This document shows positions 1 through 6,259 of a stretch of DNA of 9,155 nucleotides, piece by piece (position 1 is the stretch's first letter; every line of letters begins with the position of its first letter). The notes under the pieces were generated by a model, which did no database searches, had not been told where the DNA came from, and saw only the letters and a list, made by a program, of their open reading frames with translations. This stretch comes from an uncultured Clostridia bacterium (lineage in GTDB: Bacteria; Bacillota; Clostridia; Oscillospirales; Oscillospiraceae), in NCBI GenBank assembly GCA_947176425.1, contig CAMWQV010000046.1:1-9155 (forward strand), written 5' to 3'. The position numbers were made by a program, and so were the translations under genes.

Positions 1-2896
1 CTCCGAACACCTGGATTCCTGCCGAATTGCCGCTGCCAATGATCGTATTCTTGCCCTCCATCGTCAGCTTGACTTTGCTGCCATTGCCCAGCAGAATTCC
101 GGCTTTGTCTCCGCCGATCTGTGAGGCGTCGATCTCGACCCCCGTCAAAGTAATATTGGTGGTCAGGCCGTCGGCGATTTCGATGTTGCCGTATTCCGTT
201 TTGCCGTCGATTTCTTTGGTGCCGCCCGAGATGCCCGTAACCCGATCTGTCAGAATTCTCAGAGTATTCGTTGCGGCGTCATATGTATAGTCTGTTCCCT
301 CGTCGCCGCCGGTGACGGTAAAGACATTGAAGGGGTTAAATTCAAATTGACTTGTTGTATCGTTCCACTGAACGAGGTATGTCTTGGAGACCGCATCTCC
401 GGCGGCGTTAGTGCCGGAGAAGACGACCTTCTGCGTCCCAAACGTCCCAGGCGGGTCTTCTTTTTTGTCCAGCCACAGACAGGCGGGATCACTGGAGGAC
501 AGCAGCATATCCGTTTTTTTGCCGCCGGTGGTGATAGACGTGATATTCTCCGGCAGATTCGTCAGGACTGACCGGTTAATGATACATTCTGCCTTTCCCT
601 CGCTGTCTGTCCCGCCGGGCAAAGCCGCGGCTACAGACGCGCCGTTCACCGTTACCGCCGCGTCTCCCATGCCGCCGCCTGCCAGCACCAGCGCGCCGCC
701 GCTGCAGTTGACCGTGCTTGTGCTGTCAGATAAAAATGCGCCGTTGACTTTCAGCTGCCCGCTGCCATCGAACGTGACGCCAGCGGCAGTCAGTTCCACG
801 CCGCCGACCGAATTGAGGCCGGTTGTATTGACCGCAGTGCCCGAACCGTTTATTTTAACGCTTCCGCCCGTATCCACGCCGTTCAGCGTAACCGCCGCGC
901 CGTCATTCAGCACGATGTTCTGCGAGGAGGGCGTGCCGGGCGTTTTCATCGTGATGGTGACACTGCCCGATACAGTCAATGTATTTGTGCCGCTGTCGTA
1001 AGAGACGCCGCTCAGGTCTGCGCCGGTCACCAGGAAATCGCCGTAATCTGCCGGTGGCGTGACAGGCGGGTCCGCCGGGGTGAAATCGGTGGGCGCGGTT
1101 CCTTCCGTATTCAGCGAACCGCCGGAATAGACGTTATAATTTTCCGGATACACATTTTTAATGACACTTTGGTCTGTGCTTAACTCAAATAATTTCACGT
1201 CACTGCCAAGGGGACCATCAATCAAAAGATCATTGTCCGTCAGATTGCCGGTAATCAGGCCGCCTTTTCCGGTAGAACCAGTTGCCGCCAGCAAGTCTTT
1301 GATAAAATTACTTATCTCACTATCAGGCCGCGACATATTGTTGAATTTCGTCTGAAAATCGGCCGCACTTGTAAACGTCCCTTTGGTCAGGTCATTGATT
1401 GCCTTGTCCAAAGAACTGCCCCCGATGATCTCGCTGAGCAGCTGATTCAGGCCCGAGGAGAGTGCAGCCGCATTAACGGTTCCTGACGGCGAGCCATTCC
1501 CGGCAATTACCGCGCCTAAATACATACAGGCCAGATATCCTGTACCGTACTGGCTGGCAGCTGTTCCGCTGCCTAATGCCGCGCTTTGAATTCCTGTCTT
1601 AATTGCCTCGTCATTAGAACTCTGATTTATATTCAGTCCGCCGCTGCTGCTCACCCAGTTATCCGGGCCGCAGGCGGTCTGCGCCATACCTTCGATGAAC
1701 CAGTCCGGAAATTTTGCAGTTGATGTTGTAAGCGCGGTCTCGCCTGCCATCAGCCCTCTCATGCCCGCGGTTGTCGCTTCAAACATAAAGGCATGGATCA
1801 TCTCGTGGGCAATGGTATCCTCCAGTTCCGTCAGTCCTGCTCTGTCTGTAATGCCCTCCAATGCCTTTACATTGACAGCCAGCGTATATGTCATATAATC
1901 TTCCCGAGAAATAATTTGACCCGTAGAGGAATCCGCCGTCCCAGTACCGCCGCTTCCGTTCTGCACATAGGCCAGAACCATCGTTCCGTCGGGTTTCCTG
2001 TCTTCGCTGTACAGACGCAGGCCAATTCCGATGCTGGAGCCGGTCAGATACGAAAAGGCCGGATAGTTTTCCAGAATATTGTTTACCGTTTTGGCAACGA
2101 TATCCCCTTTCAAAATTTCACTCAGCTTGGCAGTGCCGCCGGAGGTTGTAAGCGCAATGTCCAGGGCATCTGTACGGGTGTCGGAGGAACCGTCCCCGGC
2201 GCTTGGCGTTGTTGTCACCTGATAGACGATGTTCAAATCGCCCTTTTCCTGACCCTCCAGCAGCGCGTCCAATTTTGCGCTGCTGGAAAGGGCAGGCTGT
2301 TCTTGTATCAGTTTCTGGGAAGAATTGGAGACGGTTTTTTGCGCCTGCTGCCGGGTTTGCTCCGACTTCAGCTGCTGATTCACCAGTTTTTCCGACTTTT
2401 TCAGCTGCTCCAGCTCCTGCTGGTATTTAACCGCGGAGGAGTCAGGAGGGGCGGTGCTCCGCTCGTATGCCGCGCCCTGATCCTGAAACAGCTCGATGCC
2501 GTTAAAGTTGGCGCTGCTTGTGATGCGGTCGATCTCGCTGCGGATATGGTCCAGTTCTTTTTGCAGGTTTTCCCTGTCCAGCTCATCCATATAGGTACCG
2601 TTTGCCGACTCTCCCGCCAGATATTCGGCGCGGTCCAGCATATCCTGAACCTCCTGCAGGGCGCCCTCGCCGGTTTGAATCAGCTTGGCGCCCTCCTGGG
2701 AGTTTTCCTTAGCGCGTCCCAGGCCGGTGATCTGGAGGCGCATTTTTTCGGAGATGGCGAGGCCGGCGGCATCGTCACCGGCGCGGTTGATGCGGTAGCC
2801 GCTGGAGAGCTTTTCCAGGGTTTTGCCCATCTCCGTATTGACCGAGCCGTAATAACGCCGCGCCCGTTTGCCGTCTGTGTTATTGCGAACGACCAT
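1..2896 (-). CDS. Flagellinolysin-like protein: flagellin N-domain, HEXXH zinc metalloprotease, beta-solenoid modules (3' end outside window)
   Basis: An uninterrupted minus-strand frame gives 965 residues with no stop before the left edge. Residues about 1-140 match flagellin D0/D1: LSSGYRINRAGDDAAGLAIS (30-49), a SANGT stretch (98-102) and SANFNGIELF (128-137). A charged helical linker follows (about 155-200). Residues about 220-480 hold a zinc metalloprotease, with H364-E365-M-I-H368 and E402 in the WFIEGMAQ stretch 34 residues later, the gluzincin ligand pattern. From about 618 two beta-solenoid-like modules of the 'carbohydrate-binding domain' type begin (618 on and 856 on). There is no signal peptide; family members are exported through the flagellar secretion apparatus. 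The known family, flagellinolysin, puts a protease in the variable region of flagellin and makes proteolytic filaments. The start is fixed by AGGAGG seven bases upstream of the ATG. Oddities: the first 15 residues are unusually basic for D0, and the C-terminal D0/D1 half is not in view, so assembly into a filament is inferred. Confidence 0.86.
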   Translation of the reverse strand, partial: MVVRNNTDGKRARRYYGSVNTEMGKTLEKLSSGYRINRAGDDAAGLAISEKMRLQITGLGRAKENSQEGAKLIQTGEGALQEVQDMLDRAEYLAGESANGTYMDELDRENLQKELDHIRSEIDRITSSANFNGIELFQDQGAAYERSTAPPDSSAVKYQQELEQLKKSEKLVNQQLKSEQTRQQAQKTVSNSSQKLIQEQPALSSSAKLDALLEGQEKGDLNIVYQVTTTPSAGDGSSDTRTDALDIALTTSGGTAKLSEILKGDIVAKTVNNILENYPAFSYLTGSSIGIGLRLYSEDRKPDGTMVLAYVQNGSGGTGTADSSTGQIISREDYMTYTLAVNVKALEGITDRAGLTELEDTIAHEMIHAFMFEATTAGMRGLMAGETALTTSTAKFPDWFIEGMAQTACGPDNWVSSSGGLNINQSSNDEAIKTGIQSAALGSGTAASQYGTGYLACMYLGAVIAGNGSPSGTVNAAALSSGLNQLLSEIIGGSSLDKAINDLTKGTFTSAADFQTKFNNMSRPDSEISNFIKDLLAATGSTGKGGLITGNLTDNDLLIDGPLGSDVKLFELSTDQSVIKNVYPENYNVYSGGSLNTEGTAPTDFTPADPPVTPPADYGDFLVTGADLSGVSYDSGTNTLTVSGSVTITMKTPGTPSSQNIVLNDGAAVTLNGVDTGGSVKINGSGTAVNTTGLNSVGGVELTAAGVTFDGSGQLKVNGAFLSDSTSTVNCSGGALVLAGGGMGDAAVTVNGASVAAALPGGTDSEGKAECIINRSVLTNLPENITSITTGGKKTDMLLSSSDPACLWLDKKEDPPGTFGTQKVVFSGTNAAGDAVSKTYLVQWNDTTSQFEFNPFNVFTVTGGDEGTDYTYDAATNTLRILTDRVTGISGGTKEIDGKTEYGNIEIADGLTTNITLTGVEIDASQIGGDKAGILLGNGSKVKLTMEGKNTIIGSGNSAGIQVFG

Positions 2897-2903
2897 GCTG
2901 TAT

Positions 2904-2909
2904 CCTCCT
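2904..2909 (-). promoter_or_regulatory. Shine-Dalgarno site that fixes the flagellinolysin-like start
   Basis: On the minus strand AGGAGG lies seven bases before the ATG at 2896. It sits in the 24 untranslated bases (2897-2920) between the zinc-ribbon stop and this start. No terminator or room for a separate promoter is visible in the gap, so the two genes are probably co-transcribed. Confidence 0.8.
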
Positions 2910-2920
2910 TCTCATTATAT

Positions 2921-3295
2921 TCAATCCCAGTGTCCGCATGGGAGCAAATCCATGGTTCTGCCGCAGGAGGGGCAGGGAATGCTGGTTATCTGATGGCTGT
3001 AACGGGTGAGCAGCTGGTTGCAGGCCGGACAGGCGGCCGCAGTATGCCGGGACTCGTCCTCTGCGGGCCAGTAGGTCACATAAGGCACCACAAACAGCCG
3101 CCTGCACTTCTGGCAGACGGTAATATCCCGGTCAATCTGGAATCTTGCGCCCTCCCGCAGCGCCCTTTCAAGGGCCCGGTCGTTGGGTACTGCCCGCAGG
3201 GCGGTATCCGGATTGCAGTCGCGCAGCCCGCCTCCCACGAACAGTCTTTCCTCATAGCCGCAGCCTTTGCAGCGGCAGCTTAAAATAGTACCCAT
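2921..3295 (-). CDS. Small zinc-ribbon protein with five Cys clusters, upstream of the flagellin-protease
   Basis: A 124-residue cytoplasmic-type protein with no signal peptide or membrane segment. CxxC pairs lie at C9/C12 (plus C7), C61/C64, C89/C92 and C108/C111, with C120-G-H122 near the end. This spacing suits two zinc ribbons, the first pairing C9/C12 with C61/C64 and the second C89/C92 with C108/C111. The region between about 30 and 55 is helical and charged (NDRALERALREGARF). I do not recognise a named family; uncharacterised zinc-ribbon proteins of this size occur in Clostridia. The gene ends 24 bases before the flagellin-protease start, so it is likely the first gene of that operon and might serve as an accessory, regulatory or zinc-handling partner, which is inference only. 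Its own ribosome binding site is weak (AAGGGAA about 11 bases upstream), so the start is less certain than that of its neighbour. Confidence 0.72.
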   Translation of the reverse strand: MGTILSCRCKGCGYEERLFVGGGLRDCNPDTALRAVPNDRALERALREGARFQIDRDITVCQKCRRLFVVPYVTYWPAEDESRHTAAACPACNQLLTRYSHQITSIPCPSCGRTMDLLPCGHWD

Positions 3296-3345
3296 ATCAG
3301 TCAGTTCCCTTCGTTTCGTGCAAAAACTGTCAATATTACATAAAA

Positions 3346-3351
3346 ATTATA
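3346..3351 (-). promoter_or_regulatory. Candidate -10 box for the zinc-ribbon / flagellin-protease operon
   Basis: The minus strand reads TATAAT here, about 50 bases upstream of the zinc-ribbon start, within an AT-rich stretch (about 3330-3410) that contrasts with the GC-rich coding DNA. The -35 position at a 17-base spacing is poor (TGGTAT), so an activator or alternative sigma factor may be involved. I did not find a convincing sigma-28/SigD box (TAAA-N15-GCCGATAA). Confidence 0.35.
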
Positions 3352-3449
3352 CAGGAATATTCGATAAAATACCAGGACAATCTATAAATAACAAAAAATT
3401 TGGTTATCTTGTACAAAACGCTGACGATGTGACCGCCTTTAACTTACGC

Positions 3450-3477
3450 TTGCAATCCGGAGAAAATATGTTATAAT
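3450..3477 (+). promoter_or_regulatory. Sigma-A-type promoter of the coaX-panT operon
   Basis: TTGCAA (3450-3455) and a perfect TATAAT (3472-3477) are separated by 16 bases. Transcription would begin near 3484, leaving a leader of about 26 bases with GGAGAGG before the coaX ATG. The short leader leaves no space for a riboswitch ahead of coaX. Confidence 0.7.
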
Positions 3478-3509
3478 GACCGGGACGAAACAGGAGAGGT
3501 CAAAACGAG

Positions 3510-4283
3510 ATGCTGTTAGCGATAGACATAGGGAATTCCAATATAACCATCGGCGTATTTGAGGACGAAACGCTGCTGTTCAAGGCGAAAATCTCCGCAC
3601 AGTCGGAGAGGAGCGCGGACGAATACGCGGCGCTGCTGTACGATCTTCTCCGCCTGCACGGAACCGGCGGAATCACTGCCTGTATCTTAAGTTCCGTGGT
3701 TCCGACACTGACAGGGTTGGTGGAAACAGCGGCGCATACGGTGACGAACGCACAGATTCTGCGGGTAGGCCCGGGCATACGAACAGGCTTCCGAATCCGC
3801 ATAGACGATCCCTCCCAGCTGGGCGGGGACCTGGTAGCGGACACGTTAGCCGCGCTGACCGATTACGGACCGCCCTTTGTCCTCATCGACGCCGGAACGG
3901 TAACGACCATCGCGGCAGTGGACCGGACCCGCACGTATCTGGGCGGCTGTATTATACCGGGCCTGCGGCGGAGCGCGGGCCTGCTGCGGGAAACCGCCGC
4001 GCTGCTGCCGCCCATTGATCTGGCGAACCAGAAACCGGACTGTCTCGGCCGCAACAGCACCGACGCTATGCGCAGCGGCCTTCTGCTGGGAAGCGCGATG
4101 ATAATCGACGGGTTTATTGAACGCTACAGCGCGCTGCCGGATATGGACCACGCGAAAAGCATCGCTACCGGCGGGTCGGCGCAGTTAGTGACGGCCTGCT
4201 GTTCCCGCAAAATCATACAGGACGCGGATTTGACGTTAAAAGGGCTTCGGTATTTGTACGAAGGAAGCCGGAAATCCAGATAA
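3510..4283 (+). CDS. coaX: Type III pantothenate kinase
   Basis: CoaX phosphorylates pantothenate with ATP, the first step of coenzyme A synthesis, in the cytoplasm. It belongs to the ASKHA fold and, per family knowledge, needs a monovalent cation and resists CoA feedback. The 257 residues match the usual length of about 255-260. Visible motifs are the N-terminal phosphate loop AIDIGNSNITIGVF (4-17), LGGDLVADTLAAL (104-116) with D107 as probable catalytic base, the second phosphate motif LIDAGTVTT (125-133), GGCIIPG (145-151), the LLPPIDL stretch (165-171) and GRNSTDAMRSG (180-190). The start follows GGAGAGG about 11 bases upstream and aligns directly with the family N-terminus. The PanT-like transporter gene lies 102 bases downstream on the same strand, so vitamin import and capture are coupled. 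The frame is intact and nothing is missing. Confidence 0.95.
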   Translation: MLLAIDIGNSNITIGVFEDETLLFKAKISAQSERSADEYAALLYDLLRLHGTGGITACILSSVVPTLTGLVETAAHTVTNAQILRVGPGIRTGFRIRIDDPSQLGGDLVADTLAALTDYGPPFVLIDAGTVTTIAAVDRTRTYLGGCIIPGLRRSAGLLRETAALLPPIDLANQKPDCLGRNSTDAMRSGLLLGSAMIIDGFIERYSALPDMDHAKSIATGGSAQLVTACCSRKIIQDADLTLKGLRYLYEGSRKSR

Positions 4284-4309
4284 TAACGGTGGGAAACTGC
4301 CGTTGTTAT
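4280..4309 (+). other. Hairpin overlapping the coaX stop codon
   Basis: ATAATAACGG (4280-4289) pairs with CCGTTGTTAT (4300-4309), 10 bp including one G-T wobble, around a 10-base loop. The arm contains the coaX TAA. No T-tract follows, so it is not a standard intrinsic terminator. It could protect the coaX message end or attenuate read-through into the transporter gene. The remaining bases to 4385 contain only short possible pairings and AAAGGAG before the next start; I could not recognise a known riboswitch in them. Confidence 0.45.
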
Positions 4310-4385
4310 ACATAAAATTTGTGCGCCGTACTCACACTGGAGACGACAGCACCGGGGTGAAACATCCTCAAAGGAGAAAAAAGTT

Positions 4386-5015
4386 ATGAACAACAGCGCA
4401 AAAGTCCACCGGCTCACACAACTGGCGATACTGGTGGCAATCATTTTCCTCTTGTCCTTCACGCCCCTGGGGTATCTGGCAATCGGACCCATCGCGGCAA
4501 CCACCGTGCAGATGCCGGTCATTATCGGCGCCATCCTCATGGGACCCGCGGCGGGCGCAATTTTAGGCTTTTTCTTCGGCCTGAGCGCGATCATCAAGGT
4601 CCTTACGACCGGCGCGGATCAATTCGCGGTTCTGGCGCTGACCCATTCCCCCGCCGCGTATCTGACCGTTTGTTTCGGCGCGCGGATCCTGATGGGTTTC
4701 CTGACGGGCCTGCTGGCCGGCGTGCTGAAAAAAATCCCCGCTATGAACGGAAAAGGCAGTTTTATCAGCTACGGCATTACCGGTTTTATCGGTTCCGGCC
4801 TGAACACCGTTTTTTATCTCGGTATGCTCTGGGCTCTGTGCGCGGAGGTCATTTCTTCCTTCTATGGCGTTGATCTGGCCGGTGTCGGCGCGCTGGTGAC
4901 CGGTACCGCTTACGCTGCCGGTATCCCGGAAGCCTTTGTCTCCTGCATCGTCGTGTGCGCCGTCTGCAAAGCGGTGGAAAAAAGTTCTCTGCTGATCCGT
5001 CATCAGCCCGCATAA
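4386..5015 (+). CDS. panT: ECF transporter substrate-binding (S) component, probably pantothenate-specific
   Basis: This is an integral membrane S-component of an energy-coupling factor transporter. It binds a vitamin and docks with the shared EcfA/EcfA'/EcfT module encoded elsewhere. The 209 residues form about six hydrophobic segments (roughly 12-30, 35-52, 55-73, 90-114, 127-156, 168-197). Typical features are FTPLGYLAIGPIAATTVQMP (25-44), IIGAILMGPAAGAILGFFFG (46-65), which resembles PanT/ECF_trnsprt proteins, and the small-residue-rich helices through which S units dock. The start is set by AAAGGAG nine bases upstream. Placement directly after pantothenate kinase, before a shared terminator, is the main reason for assigning pantothenate. 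The ECF membership is clear from the sequence; the exact substrate is inferred from context. Confidence 0.85.
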   Translation: MNNSAKVHRLTQLAILVAIIFLLSFTPLGYLAIGPIAATTVQMPVIIGAILMGPAAGAILGFFFGLSAIIKVLTTGADQFAVLALTHSPAAYLTVCFGARILMGFLTGLLAGVLKKIPAMNGKGSFISYGITGFIGSGLNTVFYLGMLWALCAEVISSFYGVDLAGVGALVTGTAYAAGIPEAFVSCIVVCAVCKAVEKSSLLIRHQPA

Positions 5016-5029
5016 TAAATATTGAGCTG

Positions 5030-5069
5030 AAACGCCGTTTCCCGGGTTCGTCGGAAACGGCGTTTTTTT
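5030..5069 (+). terminator. Intrinsic terminator of the coaX-panT operon
   Basis: AAACGCCGTTTCC (5030-5042) pairs perfectly with GGAAACGGCGTTT (5053-5065), 13 bp around a 10-base loop. A T-tract runs through 5069. It starts 15 bases after the transporter stop and also lies after the 3' end of the minus-strand nuclease gene that ends at 5131. Confidence 0.93.
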
Positions 5070-5070
5070 A

Positions 5071-5087
5071 AGCGTCTGTATTCAGCT
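5071..5087. repeat. 17-base direct repeat, left copy
   Basis: The sequence AGCGTCTGTATTCAGCT here is identical to 6087-6103. It lies immediately after the T-tract of the operon terminator. Both copies are followed within two or three bases by a T-run and preceded by TTTT plus one base, so the similarity is slightly longer than the exact core. Confidence 0.85.
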
Positions 5088-5130
5088 GTTTTTCATCTGC
5101 GCAGGAGGAGTCAGTCTGCGGAAACGCCTG

Positions 5131-6000
5131 TCACAGTTTCAGCCCGAACTCTTTGGCAAGCGACATGAGTTTCGCCTTGTCCGCTATAGCCGCCAGCAGG
5201 TCTCCTGCACGGCCTAAAGGCTCCAGCCGTCTCAGCAGCTCGCAATAGAGTGTATCACGGCTCTCCGCGCCTTCCAGCCGTCCTTCCTGCCGTCCTTCCT
5301 GTTTTGCATTTCTGGCAATTTCCCGCGCACTCATTTCCCATACTTCTTCCTGACTGAAAAGCATTTCCATAATGTCAATGACCTCCTTCTGTCTGGTCAA
5401 CAGGAAAGGCGTTAAGATATCCTTCTCCTGGCATATCCGCATTGTCTCGTGAATGGCAGTCCTGGTCAGCCCATGTAATTTCCGCTGTTCATCCGCGATT
5501 TGGCAGAAGTCCACATACTGTCCTACAATACTGCTGTCTCCGCCCCGCAGGACGGCCACTGTGACCTCTATGCCGCCCTTTTCACCGCATAAATCAGACA
5601 GATGGATTGTCTTCGGAACATTGTTCTTTGTTCCCGTATAGACCACATACAGCTCTGCTGCCGGAATCGAAACAGGCGCTGGGGAATACAGGGAGAGTTC
5701 ATGTGCCGCAATGTATTCTTTATAGGTTGCAGCCAGATACAGCAGCATCCGCAAAACGATATTAATAGAAAATATGGACTGCGCTTCGATCAGTAAAATC
5801 AGCTTGTCCCGCACCTGGATGCCCAAGTCATTATACTGTCCCACAGCCAGGATATTTTCCACGGTGACAATTTGCAGTTCATCTTCTGTCACGTCCGAAT
5901 CTTCCGGGTGCAGATATAAATACAGTTCCCGCAGATATTTCTTGTCACTGAAAAGATAGGTAAATACAGAATCTTTGAAATTTCGCTTCATCTTGGGCAT
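5131..6000 (-). CDS. Rpn-like PD-(D/E)XK nuclease ('recombination-promoting nuclease / putative transposase')
   Basis: The 289 residues resemble the PDDEXK_2/Rpn family: NFKDSVFTYLFSDKKYL at the N-terminus (7-23), the metal-binding NDLGI with D58, then LILLIEAQS with E72-x-Q74 in place of the usual ExK, followed by helix IVLRMLLYLAATYKEYI (81-97). Rpn proteins studied in enterobacteria are DNA endonucleases that promote recA-independent recombination, and related genes are scattered by horizontal transfer; they are not true transposases. A QEGRQEGRLEG stretch (234-244), common and variable in this family, precedes a C-terminal helical tail. The start has GAGGTG seven bases upstream; M4 is an alternative. 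The gene is isolated and opposite in direction to both neighbours, has a consensus promoter and is bracketed by a 17-base direct repeat, all of which suits an acquired unit. The reading frame is intact. Confidence 0.85.
   Translation of the reverse strand: MPKMKRNFKDSVFTYLFSDKKYLRELYLYLHPEDSDVTEDELQIVTVENILAVGQYNDLGIQVRDKLILLIEAQSIFSINIVLRMLLYLAATYKEYIAAHELSLYSPAPVSIPAAELYVVYTGTKNNVPKTIHLSDLCGEKGGIEVTVAVLRGGDSSIVGQYVDFCQIADEQRKLHGLTRTAIHETMRICQEKDILTPFLLTRQKEVIDIMEMLFSQEEVWEMSAREIARNAKQEGRQEGRLEGAESRDTLYCELLRRLEPLGRAGDLLAAIADKAKLMSLAKEFGLKL
5278..5301. repeat. 12-base tandem repeat, two copies, inside the nuclease gene
   Basis: CCGTCCTTCCTG occurs twice back to back. On the coding (minus) strand each unit encodes QEGR (residues 234-237 and 238-241), followed by a diverged LEG. 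Unit length is a multiple of three, so copy-number change keeps the frame. Confidence 0.85.
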
Positions 6001-6032
6001 ACTCTCTCACCTCTTGTCTCATATCTGCGTCT

Positions 6033-6061
6033 ATTATATGCGAAAGCGGACGGACTGTCAA
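6033..6061 (-). promoter_or_regulatory. Consensus sigma-A promoter of the Rpn-like nuclease
   Basis: On the minus strand TTGACA (6061-6056) and TATAAT (6038-6033) are separated by exactly 17 bases, a full consensus match. The predicted start near 6026 leaves a leader of about 26 bases. It sits inside the direct-repeat-bounded segment, so the gene carries its own promoter. Confidence 0.85.
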
Positions 6062-6086
6062 CTTGATTCTTTCATGCAGTCTTTTC

Positions 6087-6103
6087 AGCGTCTGTATTCA
6101 GCT
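6087..6103. repeat. 17-base direct repeat, right copy
   Basis: Identical to 5071-5087. The two copies are 1,016 bases apart, start to start, and enclose the whole nuclease gene with its promoter. No other copy was seen in this window. Confidence 0.85.
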
Positions 6104-6223
6104 TTTTGTTACAAATCTGGTAAACGAAGCTGCAAACAGCAGCTATTAAAATGCCGGTCTGAATTCTAAAAAGCAGCAAGAATCGGAAATCAGAAAAAAC
6201 CTCTTTCGTACGGGCAGAAAATA

Positions 6224-6232
6224 TGGTATAGT
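6224..6232 (+). promoter_or_regulatory. Extended -10 promoter of the methyltransferase gene
   Basis: TGGTATAGT is an extended -10 element (TGn plus TATAGT). The -35 region at a 17-base spacing is weak (TTTCGT), as is usual for extended -10 promoters. Transcription would start near 6239, about 21 bases before the ATG. Between the right direct repeat and this site (6104-6223) I see no gene. Confidence 0.6.
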
Positions 6233-6259
6233 GGAACGCACAAGGGGAGGCGAAAGAGA

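Noticed and set aside
384..1001. Long plus-strand ORF of 205 residues rich in Pro, Ser and Thr, and the 496-residue plus-strand ORF at 1793-3283
   Set aside because: Both are antisense shadows of the flagellin-protease and zinc-ribbon genes, whose minus-strand frames carry recognisable motifs and good ribosome sites.
4310..4380. Possible riboswitch ahead of the PanT-like gene
   Set aside because: I could not build a conserved multi-stem fold, and no known aptamer core was visible; only short pairings such as CACC/GGTG exist.
4124..4597. Minus-strand ORF of 157 residues spanning coaX and panT
   Set aside because: It is antisense to two clear genes, overlaps their intergenic gap and has no family features.
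5131..6000. True transposase reading of the Rpn-like gene
   Set aside because: The family is often labelled 'putative transposase', but the visible motifs are PD-(D/E)XK nuclease motifs (D58, E72-x-Q74) and no terminal inverted repeats were found at the 17-base direct repeats.
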